Of a stretch of DNA of 64,000 nucleotides, positions 47,933-56,402 are shown piece by piece. Each line of letters begins with the position of its first letter. Positions within the stretch are counted from its first letter, which is position 1. The position numbers and the translations under genes were made by a program. The notes below the pieces were generated by a model that searched no databases, had not been told where the DNA came from, and was given only the letters and a program-made list of their open reading frames with translations. The DNA is from Brachybacterium sp. P6-10-X1 (GTDB taxonomy: Bacteria; Actinomycetota; Actinomycetes; Actinomycetales; Dermabacteraceae), in NCBI RefSeq assembly GCF_001969445.1, contig NZ_CP017297.1:4092001-4156000 (forward strand). The letters are read 5' to 3'.

Positions 47933-47970
47933 GAGAGGCCCTGCACCGATCACGCGGTGCAGGGCCTCTC
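47933..47970 (-). terminator. terminator after the MFS exporter, 16-bp perfect hairpin
   Basis: GAGAGGCCCTGCACCG at 47933-47948 pairs perfectly with 47955-47970 over a 6-base loop, about 40 bases past the exporter stop. No T tract. Confidence 0.78.
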
Positions 47971-48009
47971 GGAACCGGAGACGGCGACGCGGAATCCCCG
48001 CGCTCGGGA

Positions 48010-49716
48010 TCAGACCCGAGTGCGGTGGGGGTCGGCGGAGACGTCGGAGCCCCCGTCGGCCTCGCCGTGGACCTCGTCCTCGTCGACCGCGAGCGCCGGT
48101 ACCGAGCCCGTGCTGGTGGCCGGCTCATGGTGATCCAGGGTGTCGCGGAGCTTCAGGTGCGGAATGAAGATCGACAGCACGATGGCGACGACCACGAAGG
48201 GGATCGCGGTGAAGAACACGTCGTGCATCGCCTCGCCCATGCCGGTGCGGATGGCCTCGACGATCGGGGCCGGGAGCTTCTCCAGCGTGCCCTGGTCGAG
48301 CACCGAGCCCACCCCGGCGCCGCTGTCGCCGCCCTGCATCATGGCGGAGGCGCCGGCCGGCAGACGGCTCTCGATCGCCGGTTGCATCCGCGAGGTCATC
48401 ACCGTGCCGAGGACGGCGATGCCGACGGTCGACCCGATGTTGCGGAAGAACTGGACCGAGGCGGTGGCCACGCCCAGCTCGGACTGCGGCACGGCGTTCT
48501 GCACCACCAGGGTGAAGATCTGCATCATCATGCCCAGGCCCAGGCCGATCACCACCATCGCGACCGTCAGGTGCCAGGCGGCGTCGCCGTAGGCGACCTG
48601 GGTGAGCAGCCAGTAGCCCGTCAGCATCACGAGCCCGCCGACGATCAGGATCTCCTTGTACCGGCCGGTCCGGGAGACCAGCAGGCCCGAGAGGATGGAC
48701 ATGCCGATCATCGAGACCGACTGCGGGATGAGGATCGCGCCGGACCCGGTGGCGGAGACGCCCATGACGGCCTGGGCGTACACCGGGATGTAGATGATCG
48801 CGCCGAACATCGCCACGGCGACGGCGAAGGAGGCCAGGATCGACAGCGCGACCACCGGACGGGCCAGCATGCCCAGCGGCAGCAGCGGGTTCTCGGCCCG
48901 CATCTCGATCCGCACGAACAGTCCCAGCAGCAGGGCGGCCGCGACGTACATGCCGATGATCGTCGGGGAGTCCCAGGCGTAGGTGGCGCCGCCCCAGGAG
49001 GTCGCCAGGAGCCCGATGACCAGACCCGGGGTGAGGGTGATGATGCCCAGCACGTCGACGGTGGTGCGGCGGGCGACGTGGTCCAGGTGCAGGAACCGCA
49101 GCACGAACGCGAAGGCGATCACGCCCAGGGGCAGCGTGAGGAAGAACAGGTAGCGCCAGCCGAAGTGGTCGGTCACGGTGCCGCCGATCAGCGGCCCGGC
49201 GATGGAGGCCAGACCGAACGTGGCGCCCATCAGGCCCTGGTACTTGCCGCGCTGACGCGGCGGGATGATGTCGCCGATGATCGTCTGGGACAGGGGCATC
49301 AGGGTGCCCATGCCCAGGCCCTGCACGGCGCGGGCGGCGACCAGGAACCAGAAGTTCGTGGAGAAGCCGGCCAGGATCGAGCCGAGCAGGAAGATCGCGA
49401 TGCCGGCGAGGTAGAAGCCGCGGCGGCCGTACTGGTCGGAGAGCTTGCCGACCACGGGGACGGTGACGGCGGAGACCAGCATCGCGGAGGTCGCGATCCA
49501 GCTGTAGTGCGCCATCCCGCCCAGGTCGGCGACGATGACCGGCATAGCGGGACTGACGATGGTCTGGGAGAGGGAGGCGACCAGCATGCCGAGCATGAGG
49601 CCGGCGAAGACGAGCTTGCTCCGTCGATCCAGGCCGACGAAGGGCTCAGGGGTGGGGGAGGGCGCGGTGCCGACGGCGGAGTCGGGCGCCGACGCGGAGG
49701 TCGATGCAGTGCTCAC
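48010..49716 (-). CDS. MFS drug exporter, DHA2 (EmrB/QacA) family
   Basis: 568 aa from GTG 49716 with GAGGA 6 nt upstream; the frame above it is not needed. After a disordered 45-residue start, 14 helices are apparent, beginning LVFAGLMLGMLVASLSQTIV. Motif A is GKLSDQYGRRGFYLAG and motif C-like GPLIGGTVTDHFGWRYLF follows. The external loop near residues 460-490 is Gly/Ala-rich (LPAGASAMMQGG). Exports hydrophobic or cationic compounds with protons. Divergent from a TetR regulator whose putative operator overlaps its promoter. Confidence 0.93.
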   Translation of the reverse strand: MSTASTSASAPDSAVGTAPSPTPEPFVGLDRRSKLVFAGLMLGMLVASLSQTIVSPAMPVIVADLGGMAHYSWIATSAMLVSAVTVPVVGKLSDQYGRRGFYLAGIAIFLLGSILAGFSTNFWFLVAARAVQGLGMGTLMPLSQTIIGDIIPPRQRGKYQGLMGATFGLASIAGPLIGGTVTDHFGWRYLFFLTLPLGVIAFAFVLRFLHLDHVARRTTVDVLGIITLTPGLVIGLLATSWGGATYAWDSPTIIGMYVAAALLLGLFVRIEMRAENPLLPLGMLARPVVALSILASFAVAVAMFGAIIYIPVYAQAVMGVSATGSGAILIPQSVSMIGMSILSGLLVSRTGRYKEILIVGGLVMLTGYWLLTQVAYGDAAWHLTVAMVVIGLGLGMMMQIFTLVVQNAVPQSELGVATASVQFFRNIGSTVGIAVLGTVMTSRMQPAIESRLPAGASAMMQGGDSGAGVGSVLDQGTLEKLPAPIVEAIRTGMGEAMHDVFFTAIPFVVVAIVLSIFIPHLKLRDTLDHHEPATSTGSVPALAVDEDEVHGEADGGSDVSADPHRTRV

Positions 49717-49814
49717 GGAGGTCCTCGGGAGATGAGAGGTGGACGGGCGGACGTTCTCGGGCGGGAGGGGACTCGTCCGACGGTCGCTGCACACCATCGA
49801 GCCTCGACCGGATC

Positions 49815-49820
49815 ATCCTA
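49815..49820 (-). promoter_or_regulatory. -10 element (TAGGAT) for the MFS exporter gene
   Basis: TAGGAT on the complement with GTGCAG 17 bases upstream as a weak -35 (49838-49843). The -35 lies inside the inverted repeat, so repressor binding would block it. The leader would be about 95 bases. Confidence 0.5.
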
Positions 49821-49828
49821 GCCAACTG

Positions 49829-49860
49829 TTGCATTGACTGCACTATTTCAGTGGATGCAA
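49829..49860. promoter_or_regulatory. probable TetR operator, 32-base inverted repeat
   Basis: TTGCATTGACTG at 49829-49840 and CAGTGGATGCAA at 49849-49860 match at 10 of 12 paired positions around an 8-base centre. The repeat is AT-rich relative to its surroundings and lies between the divergent exporter and regulator genes, as expected for autoregulation plus export control. Confidence 0.7.
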
Positions 49861-49880
49861 TATTTGTGATCTGACGGACC

Positions 49881-49886
49881 TACGAT
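49881..49886 (+). promoter_or_regulatory. -10 element (TACGAT) for the TetR gene, leaderless
   Basis: TACGAT lies 7 nt before GTG 49894. The inverted repeat sits just upstream over the -35 position. Confidence 0.45.
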
Positions 49887-49893
49887 GGGAGCC

Positions 49894-50547
49894 GTGATGG
49901 ACCCACAGACTTCCTCCGCCCCGCCCGCCTCCTCGCCGGGCGATGGCGGCGATCCGGCGACCGAGGGCCTCGGACTGCGCGAGCTGAAGAAGCGCCAGAC
50001 CCGCGTGGCGATGCACCGGGCCGCGCTCGAGCTCGTCGCCGAGCACGGCTTCGCGCAGGTGACGGTCGAGATGATCGCCCGACGCGCCGGAGTCTCCACC
50101 CGAACCTTCTTCAACCACTGGACCACCAAGGATGCGGCGGTCCTCGGCGTGATCACGGGCGATTCGATCGAGATCGGAGGACGGCTGCGCGTCGAACTCG
50201 CGGAGCACTCGCCCCGCGAGGCGCTGCGGATCGTGCTGCGCGATGCCCTGACCGCGGTCCCCGCGGATCCGGAGCTGCGGGATCTGAAGAAGCAGGTGAT
50301 GGCCAAGGAGCCGCTGCTGCACTCGATCTCCTCGGGCCGGCTCCTGGAGGTCCAGACCGAGATGACCGAGGCCCTGACGGCAGTGCTGGAGGGGGAGGAG
50401 GCCCGCACTCGTGCCGTCGTCGCCGTGCAGGTCGGCTTCGCCCTGACCCGCAGCGCGTTCGCGCTGTCCATGGCCAAGGGCATCGACCTGCTCGCGGCGT
50501 TCGACGAGGTCACCGACCTCTACGATTCGGGGATCATCGAAGCCTGA
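49894..50547 (+). CDS. TetR-family transcriptional regulator
   Basis: 217 aa from GTG 49894 (VMDPQTSS); the ATG three bases on is equivalent, and the track-long version starting at 49885 lies within the -10. After a Pro/Ser-rich start, the HTH domain at about 28-75 reads RVAMHRAALELVAEHGFAQV, then VEMIARRAGVSTRTFFNHW and TKDAAVLG. The C-terminal ligand-binding region is helical. It probably represses the divergent MFS exporter and itself and responds to an exported compound. Confidence 0.9.
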   Translation: MMDPQTSSAPPASSPGDGGDPATEGLGLRELKKRQTRVAMHRAALELVAEHGFAQVTVEMIARRAGVSTRTFFNHWTTKDAAVLGVITGDSIEIGGRLRVELAEHSPREALRIVLRDALTAVPADPELRDLKKQVMAKEPLLHSISSGRLLEVQTEMTEALTAVLEGEEARTRAVVAVQVGFALTRSAFALSMAKGIDLLAAFDEVTDLYDSGIIEA

Positions 50548-50564
50548 GGCGGCATCGCGCGCCC

Positions 50565-51569
50565 CTACCGCACCAGGCGGCCGACGCCGACCTCCCAGCC
50601 GCGACCGTCGGCCAGACGCTCGGCGACGACGCGCTCGAGCCGGGTGACGCGCGGCAGGGCCGCGGCCTCGTAGGGCGGGCGCTCGCCGAAGACGAAGAAC
50701 GCCGCGGAGTCCGCGCCGGGGGAGTGGGAGACGATCTCCCAGCGGTCGACGAAGCCACCGATGTTCGAGTCGGCCCCCAGCTCGTCGACGAGCACCGGGT
50801 TCATCAGCCACGAGTCGCACACGAACTCGTGCCCGAATGCCGGGGCACCCTGCGGTCGGTCGGCATCGAGGTCGGCGTAGTGCGTGGTGGCGCACTCGGT
50901 GGCGCGGAGGAAGGAGTCCTCGACCGCCTCCGGCGTCAGCGGGCCGCGGGCAGGGATGTGGGTGCCCAGCACCCAGCGCTCGTGGCCGGTCCCTTCCTCG
51001 ATGCGATGCAGATCGAACTGCAGCCGGCCCAGATGGACCAGACGTCCGGCCCAGTTCAGGGCCATCCAGCCGAGCTGGTGCAGCCCGAGCCGTCCGCTGC
51101 TGCGCCGGTGCACCCGCATCTGCTGGCCGAGATCGGCGAGGACCTCCCAGGACAGCTCGGTGCTCAGCCCCCGCGCCGCATGCCAGGCGCGCACGGTGCT
51201 CGTGCTCACCGCGAGCGCGAGGATCGCCACCAGGCCCTCGCCGGGCGCGAGGCGCTGCTGAAGGGTCCGGTGGTGCTCGCCGAGCGACCCGAGGTCCGCC
51301 TCCGGCACGTCGAGTCCGGCACCGGCGCGCAGCAGGTTCGCGGTGCGGGTGATCTCCCCGAGGATCTCGTCGTCGGCAGCTGCGGGGCCCAGCAGGGGCA
51401 TGAGCTCGTCATGGTCCTGGCCCGTGATCCCCAGCAGGTCGAGCAGCTCGGGCGCCGACGGAGCGGTCAGCATCGTGGCGACATCGGCCGCGCCGAGCTC
51501 GTCGACGGGACGGACTGCCGACGGCGGATCGCCGTGGACCTGGAGGGATGCATCGCGGAGTGAGGTCAT
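50565..51569 (-). CDS. GNAT-like acyltransferase domain protein
   Basis: 334 aa from ATG 51569; an ATG 6 bases upstream is possible, and TACCCT lies 8 nt before the chosen one. The overall pattern resembles the two-part NAT_N/GNAT_C acyltransferase family (an N-terminal helical half, about 1-150, and a C-terminal GNAT-like half with LGLHQLGWMALNWAGRLVHL, GTHIPARGPLT and FVCDSWLMNPVL). The conserved CDSW-type motif near residue 270 is the main clue. Substrate unknown. It reads toward the TetR gene end. Confidence 0.6.
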   Translation of the reverse strand: MTSLRDASLQVHGDPPSAVRPVDELGAADVATMLTAPSAPELLDLLGITGQDHDELMPLLGPAAADDEILGEITRTANLLRAGAGLDVPEADLGSLGEHHRTLQQRLAPGEGLVAILALAVSTSTVRAWHAARGLSTELSWEVLADLGQQMRVHRRSSGRLGLHQLGWMALNWAGRLVHLGRLQFDLHRIEEGTGHERWVLGTHIPARGPLTPEAVEDSFLRATECATTHYADLDADRPQGAPAFGHEFVCDSWLMNPVLVDELGADSNIGGFVDRWEIVSHSPGADSAAFFVFGERPPYEAAALPRVTRLERVVAERLADGRGWEVGVGRLVR

Positions 51570-51640
51570 GGGCATACAGGGTAGCCGCGCAGAGCCCGCC
51601 CTCCGGGGACCCGGTGGCGCCGCGGGGAGGCGGCACCGAC

Positions 51641-51682
51641 GGACGAGGGCCCCTCCTGCAGCTGCCGGAAGGGCCCTCGTCC
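51641..51682 (-). terminator. gpmA terminator hairpin
   Basis: GGACGAGGGCCC (51641-51652) and GGGCCCTCGTCC (51671-51682) form a perfect 12-bp stem with an 18-base loop, about 45 bases past the gpmA stop. No T tract. Confidence 0.7.
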
Positions 51683-51728
51683 GAGGCCGGCGATCAGCTC
51701 CGCGGCCCGGTGATCGTGCGGTCCGTGC

Positions 51729-52475
51729 TCACTTCGTGCCCTGGTTCGCGACGGCCTCGGCGGCGGCCTTCGCGGCGACCGGGTCGAGGTAGCGGCCACC
51801 CTTCTCGACGGGCTCGAAGCTCTCGTCGAGCTCGTACACCAGCGGCTGACCGGTGGGGATGTTCAGGGACGAGATCTCCTCGTCGGAGATGCCGTCGAGG
51901 TACTTCACCAGCGCGCGCAGCGAGTTGCCGTGGGCGGCGATCAATACCGTCCTGCCTTCGACGAGATCGGGCTTGATGCCCTCCTCCCAGTACGGGAGGA
52001 AGCGCTCGACGACGTCCTTGAGGCACTCGGACTTCGGCAGTTGATCACCGAGATCCGCGTACTGCGGGTCCTGGTCCTGGCTGAACTCCGTGCCGAACTC
52101 GATCTCCGGCGGCGGGGTGTCGTAGGAGCGGCGCCAGGCCATGAACTTCTCCTCGCCGTACTTCTCCCGGATCTCGGACTTGTTCATGCCCTGCAGAGCG
52201 CCGTAGTGGCGCTCGTTCAGGCGCCAGTCGCGCTTGACGGGGATCCAGTGGCGGTCCGCGGCGTCCAGGGAGAGGTTCGCGGTCATGATCGCGCGACGCT
52301 GCAGGGAGGTGTGCACGATGTCGGGGAGTATCCCGGCCTCCTTGAGCAGGTCGCCGCCCTCGGTGGCCTCCTGGCGTCCCTTCTCGGTGAGGGGCACGTC
52401 CACCCATCCGGTGAACAGGTTCTTCGCGTTCCAGTCGCTCTCGCCGTGGCGGAGCAGCACGAGTGTGTAGGTCAT
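51729..52475 (-). CDS. gpmA: 2,3-bisphosphoglycerate-dependent phosphoglycerate mutase
   Basis: 248 aa, standard length. The phosphohistidine motif is [39 protein letters not shown] and the second histidine in [16 protein letters not shown] are present. It interconverts 3- and 2-phosphoglycerate in glycolysis. It has its own apparent leaderless promoter and a terminator, so it is monocistronic. Confidence 0.97.
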   Translation of the reverse strand: MTYTLVLLRHGESDWNAKNLFTGWVDVPLTEKGRQEATEGGDLLKEAGILPDIVHTSLQRRAIMTANLSLDAADRHWIPVKRDWRLNERHYGALQGMNKSEIREKYGEEKFMAWRRSYDTPPPEIEFGTEFSQDQDPQYADLGDQLPKSECLKDVVERFLPYWEEGIKPDLVEGRTVLIAAHGNSLRALVKYLDGISDEEISSLNIPTGQPLVYELDESFEPVEKGGRYLDPVAAKAAAEAVANQGTK

Positions 52476-52481
52476 GGCGCC

Positions 52482-52487
52482 AGCCTA
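52482..52487 (-). promoter_or_regulatory. gpmA -10 element (TAGGCT), leaderless
   Basis: On the complement TAGGCT lies 6 nt before ATG 52475. Confidence 0.5.
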
Positions 52488-52587
52488 CGCGGGCCCGGGA
52501 CGAGGCGCATATCGCGCCCACGCCGTTGCCGCCTGCGCGGACGGCGGCGGGCGAGAAGCGAGGCCGACGGCGATGACGGTCCGCCGA

Positions 52588-52593
52588 TAGTGT
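52588..52593 (+). promoter_or_regulatory. -10 element (TAGTGT) for the HAD hydrolase gene, leaderless
   Basis: TAGTGT lies 7 nt before ATG 52601. Confidence 0.45.
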
Positions 52594-52600
52594 CGGGGCC

Positions 52601-53305
52601 ATGTCGATCCTCGCGCCCGGCGCCCTCGCCGATGTCCCCGTCGTCCTGCTGGATCTCGACGGAACCCTGGTCGATTCGGGGCCGGGGATCCTCGACGGGC
52701 TCGGGCGCGCCTTCGCCGAGTGCGGGGAGGAGCTGCCTCCGCCCGAGGTGCTGCGGACCTTCGTCGGCCCGCCGCTGGCCGAATCGTTCCAGGGGACCCT
52801 CGGCCTCAGCGCAGAGCGCGCCGAGAAGCTCGAACTCGCCTACAGCGAGCACTATCAGGTGGGCGGGCTCCTGGCGGCGCCGCCGTATCCGGGGATCCCC
52901 GAGCTGCTGGAGGGACTCGCCCGGGACGGTCGCACCATGGCGGTCGCCACCAACAAACCCGAGACCACGGCGCGCCGTCTCCTCGCCCATCAGGGGCTCG
53001 ACGGCGACCTGGCCCTGATCGCCGGCACCGACCGGGCGACGGGTCGGGACGACAAGGCGGCCGTCGTCCGGAGCGTTCTGGTCCGGCTCGGCCTCGAGGC
53101 GCGCACCACGGCGACCGACCGCGGTGCTGTCTCCGGGGCGCCGGCCGTGATGATCGGCGATCGGATCCACGATGCCGAGGGCGCCGCGGTGCACGGCCTG
53201 CCCGCCGTGCTCACAGGCTGGGGGTACGGGGGAGCCGTCGAACGGGAGTCCGGGTGGCCCCGCGCGGAGACCGTCGCCGACCTCGCGGCGATGCTGCTGC
53301 GCTGA
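52601..53305 (+). CDS. HAD-superfamily phosphatase (phosphoglycolate phosphatase-like)
   Basis: 234 aa. Motif I VVLLDLDGTLVDSGPGIL supplies the nucleophilic Asp, motif II is MAVATNKPE, the Lys of motif III falls in GRDDKAAVV, and motif IV is VMIGDRIHDAEGA. A helical cap at about 35-95 places it in subclass I, like Gph and PpaX. Substrate uncertain; phosphoglycolate or pyrophosphate are typical of close relatives. Divergent from gpmA, convergent with dtd. Confidence 0.88.
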   Translation: MSILAPGALADVPVVLLDLDGTLVDSGPGILDGLGRAFAECGEELPPPEVLRTFVGPPLAESFQGTLGLSAERAEKLELAYSEHYQVGGLLAAPPYPGIPELLEGLARDGRTMAVATNKPETTARRLLAHQGLDGDLALIAGTDRATGRDDKAAVVRSVLVRLGLEARTTATDRGAVSGAPAVMIGDRIHDAEGAAVHGLPAVLTGWGYGGAVERESGWPRAETVADLAAMLLR

Positions 53306-53323
53306 GGGCCCTGCGGCGCTCCC

Positions 53324-53749
53324 TCAGGCCTCCAGCAGGAGAGTGACCGGGCCGTCGTTCACGAGGCCGACGCGCATGTGCGCGCCGAAGCGGCCCGCGG
53401 AGACCTCCACCCCGCGGTCGCGGATCGCCTCGACGACCTGCGCCACGAGCGGCTCGGCCACCGCCCCCGGGGCGGCTGCGCTCCAGGAGGGCCGGCGCCC
53501 CTTCCGCGCATCGCCGTACAGCGTGAACTGGGACACGACCAGGACCTGAGCGCCGGTATCGAGGACCGAGCGCTCGCCCTCGAGGATCCGCAGCTCGCAG
53601 ATCTTCCGGGCGATCGTGGACACCTGCTCGGGGCCGTCCTCATGGGTCACGCCGACCAGCGCCACCAGGCCCTCGCCCGCGACGGCGCCGATCATCTCGC
53701 CGTCGACCTCGACCTGGGCACCGTCGACTCGCTGGAGCACTGCACGCAT
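53324..53749 (-). CDS. dtd: D-aminoacyl-tRNA deacylase
   Basis: 141 aa from ATG 53749 ([18 protein letters not shown]). The two active-site motifs are [17 protein letters not shown] and the C-terminal GPVT in [11 protein letters not shown]. It removes D-amino acids (and glycine from tRNA-Ala) from mischarged tRNAs. CAGGAT lies 6 nt before the start and may be a leaderless -10. Its stop is 18 bases from that of the HAD gene. Confidence 0.95.
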   Translation of the reverse strand: MRAVLQRVDGAQVEVDGEMIGAVAGEGLVALVGVTHEDGPEQVSTIARKICELRILEGERSVLDTGAQVLVVSQFTLYGDARKGRRPSWSAAAPGAVAEPLVAQVVEAIRDRGVEVSAGRFGAHMRVGLVNDGPVTLLLEA

Positions 53750-53832
53750 GCCTCGATCCTGGCACACCCCGACGGTCCGCAGGATGGGCCGTGCCGGTCA
53801 GCACGGCCGGGCCAGCGCGGCCGGTCAGTCGG

Positions 53833-55557
53833 TCACTGCGGCAGGATCGAGTCGATCCGACGTTCCTGGGTGGGGGAGTCGTCGCCGCTGTCGCGGCGAT
53901 CGGGCTGCTCCGCCACCGGGAGCGGCTGCGTCGAACCCGACGACTGCGGTGGTGGCGTCGAGCGTGCCTCGGGGGAAGTGCGCTGCTCGGGCGGGGGAGC
54001 GGGTCGGGTGGGGGCGACGGGTTGCTGCTCGGGTCCTGGTGTCGCTCGAGAAGGGGCCACGGATCGCGGCCGCGCGGGCGGACGGCCCGACGCGCCCGGA
54101 GCGCCCGCCGGCACCTCGGCGGAGCCCTGTGGGGCGGGGCGCAACCCCGTCGGGCCCTGCGGGTCGGGACGCATGCCCGTCGGGCCCCGCGGTGCCGAGC
54201 CGCTCGGAACGCTCGAGGAGGGAGTGTGCGAGGGGGGCGGCGAGGACGGCGTGGGGTCCTGGGCGGCGAGGCGGTGGGACTCGGCCGCACGGGCGCGGGA
54301 GACCCATTGCTCGGCCACGCGCACGATCGCCTCGGTCGCAGCCTCCCAAGCCGCCTCCTGCTGGCGATGCGGCCCGGTGGCCAGCGACAGCACGACGCCC
54401 GCGGACCGCAGAGCGAGCTCGGTGGGATCGACCCGATCCGCGAACGTTCTCTGCCAGGTGCGGATCGCCTCCTCGACGCGCTCCTGCATGGCGCGATCGA
54501 TCCGGCCGGCGTTGCCGTAGTCGGCCAGCACGCTGAGGTGGGCGAGTAGGCAGGCGAGGTCATCCGCCCGTCGGCCCGGCCCCACCGTGTCGATGTCCAG
54601 CAGGCCCACCACCCTGCCGTTCTGGACGAAGACCTGCGCCTCGTAGAAGTCCCCGTGGACCACGTCGTGGGGGCGCATGTCCATCCGCTGCTCGAGGGCC
54701 GCCAGACCGTCGCGGATGGTGCGCACGAGGGCGTCGAGCCGGGGCGCCAGGGACGGCACCGAAGAGCTGACGATCCCCGCGTAGAACTCCACCGAATCGG
54801 TCCAGGGCGGCCGCACCGACAGGGTGTACAGGGAGGCGGGGAGCCGGTCCAGGAGAGCGACCAGGTCGCCGGCGGAACAGGCCTCGACCCCCTCGTCGAT
54901 CACCGCGCGGGCCAGGGGGCGGCCGGGCAGCTCCTCGAGCACCACCAGCCCGTTGTGATGGGCGATCACGGCGGGGACCGGGACCCCGGCGGCCAGCAGG
55001 CGCTCGTGGCGGTCGACGATCTCCCCGCTGCGATGCGGCTGCATGACCTTGAGGTAGACGGCCCGGTCGCCCTGGCTCGCCCGCAGCACCGCCCGGCGCC
55101 CGGGCCGGTACGAGACGACGTCGATCGCGATCGACGCGGAGGGGTCCTGGCCCAGCGGCACCCCCAGGTCCGCCAGGGTACGGCCGACGACGTCCGGATA
55201 GCACACCAGCGGGAGCATCGGCAGCCATGGATCGTGGGGGTAGCGCCACACGCGCACGTTGATGTCCCCGTCGGTCATGACCAGGGTCTGCTCGGCGACG
55301 TAGAGGTTCTTCTCGCGCTCGCCGATGTGGGCGCTCGCGCCGAACAGCTCCTCGCGCGCCGGGGCCTGCGGACCATCGAGCTCGGGCCAGGACACCATCG
55401 TGCGGTAGAGCGCCTTCGTGCTGCGGCCGGGCCGATGGTCGACATGATCCAGCTGCCAGCTGTGCAGCACGCCGCCGGAGTTCCCGACGGCCGATCGGAG
55501 CAGGCCCCCTGCTCCGGACCCGGTGAGAAGCTCCGAGCCGTCCTGCGTGTGTGACAT
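53833..55557 (-). CDS. aminoglycoside phosphotransferase-fold kinase with long Pro-rich tail
   Basis: 574 aa. Residues about 100-420 form an APH-type kinase: YRPGRRAVLRAS, AVYLKVMQPH (Lys region), VVHGDFYEAQVFV (catalytic Asp) and LLDIDTVGPGRRADDLACLL (metal-binding Asp). The last 130 residues or so are Pro/Ser/Arg-rich low complexity ending in DSILPQ, with no domain. The N-terminal ~95 residues could be a cap similar to that of maltokinases, but this is not certain. Phosphate acceptor unknown. Divergent from the DUF3151 gene with about 54 bases between starts. Confidence 0.8.
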   Translation of the reverse strand: MSHTQDGSELLTGSGAGGLLRSAVGNSGGVLHSWQLDHVDHRPGRSTKALYRTMVSWPELDGPQAPAREELFGASAHIGEREKNLYVAEQTLVMTDGDINVRVWRYPHDPWLPMLPLVCYPDVVGRTLADLGVPLGQDPSASIAIDVVSYRPGRRAVLRASQGDRAVYLKVMQPHRSGEIVDRHERLLAAGVPVPAVIAHHNGLVVLEELPGRPLARAVIDEGVEACSAGDLVALLDRLPASLYTLSVRPPWTDSVEFYAGIVSSSVPSLAPRLDALVRTIRDGLAALEQRMDMRPHDVVHGDFYEAQVFVQNGRVVGLLDIDTVGPGRRADDLACLLAHLSVLADYGNAGRIDRAMQERVEEAIRTWQRTFADRVDPTELALRSAGVVLSLATGPHRQQEAAWEAATEAIVRVAEQWVSRARAAESHRLAAQDPTPSSPPPSHTPSSSVPSGSAPRGPTGMRPDPQGPTGLRPAPQGSAEVPAGAPGASGRPPARPRSVAPSRATPGPEQQPVAPTRPAPPPEQRTSPEARSTPPPQSSGSTQPLPVAEQPDRRDSGDDSPTQERRIDSILPQ

Positions 55558-55599
55558 GGGGTATCAATCTGGTCCGAGAGGTCATCAGGCGCCAGCGCC

Positions 55600-55605
55600 T
55601 ACGAT
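55600..55605 (+). promoter_or_regulatory. -10 element (TACGAT) for the DUF3151 gene, leaderless
   Basis: TACGAT lies 6 nt before ATG 55612, with no ribosome site between. Confidence 0.5.
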
Positions 55606-55611
55606 GCTTTC

Positions 55612-56037
55612 ATGGCAGATCGTACCGATAACCTCACCAGCGGGAATCTTCTGGGCATCCCGGAGACCCTGCTGCCCGACGATTTCATCGACCTCCAGGT
55701 GACCGAGGAGCTCTCCGACGGTGAGCCGCGCGACATCGCGGCCCGCCATCCCGAGTCGCCGATGGTCTGGGCGACCCTGGCGCAGGACGCGCTGACCGAC
55801 GGCGACGAGATCGCGGCCTACGCCTACGCACGCACCGGGTACCACCGCGGTCTCGACGCCCTGCGCCAGGCCGGTTGGCGGGGACAGGGCCCGATCCCGG
55901 CCTCCCACGCCCCCAACCGCGGCTTCCTGCGCGCACTGGCGATGCTGGGGGAGACCTCGCGTCGCCTGGGCGATGACGCGGAGGCCGATCGGGTGACGGC
56001 GTTCCTCCGCGAAGCGGACCCCAGCCTGCTCGGCTGA
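55612..56037 (+). CDS. DUF3151 family protein
   Basis: 141 aa, cytosolic, acidic. NLLGIPETLLPDD near the start, AARHPESPMVWATLAQDALTD in the middle and the end RGFLRALAMLGETSRRLGDD match the pattern of the actinobacterial DUF3151 family. The repeated helical arrangement resembles a small TPR-like fold. Function unknown. It precedes purA on the same strand but about 365 bases separate them. Confidence 0.8.
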   Translation: MADRTDNLTSGNLLGIPETLLPDDFIDLQVTEELSDGEPRDIAARHPESPMVWATLAQDALTDGDEIAAYAYARTGYHRGLDALRQAGWRGQGPIPASHAPNRGFLRALAMLGETSRRLGDDAEADRVTAFLREADPSLLG

Positions 56038-56402
56038 GCGGCGTGGCCCTGCTGGGCCGAGCGCGTGGCCTGCCGGGCCGAGCGGGTGCCGCGCGCATGG
56101 CGGTCGGCGGGCATCGCATCCGGTGGCCTCATGCGAGCACGGTGACCGCTGTGCGGGGTCGCCTGCTGGCGGAGCGCCGGTGGGTGCGATGCCGTGAGGC
56201 TGCCGCACGGTCACTGGCCGGTTGAGGCCGCGCCCAGACGTCGCCCGGACTGTGCTTGGTAGGCTCTACGCGGTCCGTCGGCGCGGTCCATCGGCCGCGC
56301 CGCTGACCCGCGGACCCGCAGTCCATTCCTCGTATCCCGATCCTCATCCCCCGATCAGCCCCCTTCGTCGCACGTCGACGATCACTCGTCCCAGGAGCCG
56401 CC
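56038..56402 (+). promoter_or_regulatory. purA upstream region
   Basis: About 365 bases without a gene. A tandem imperfect repeat of about 21 bases (56041-56062 and 56063-56083, GCGTGGCC then GGGCCGAGC) opens it. TAGGCT at 56260-56265 is a likely -10, giving a leader of about 130 bases; no good -35. CAGGAG before ATG 56403 is the ribosome site. I see no riboswitch-like fold I can name. Confidence 0.45.

Noticed and set aside
46786..49821. 1011-codon plus-strand frame opposite the GNAT and MFS genes
   Set aside because: Shadow frame; the minus-strand products have clear family motifs.
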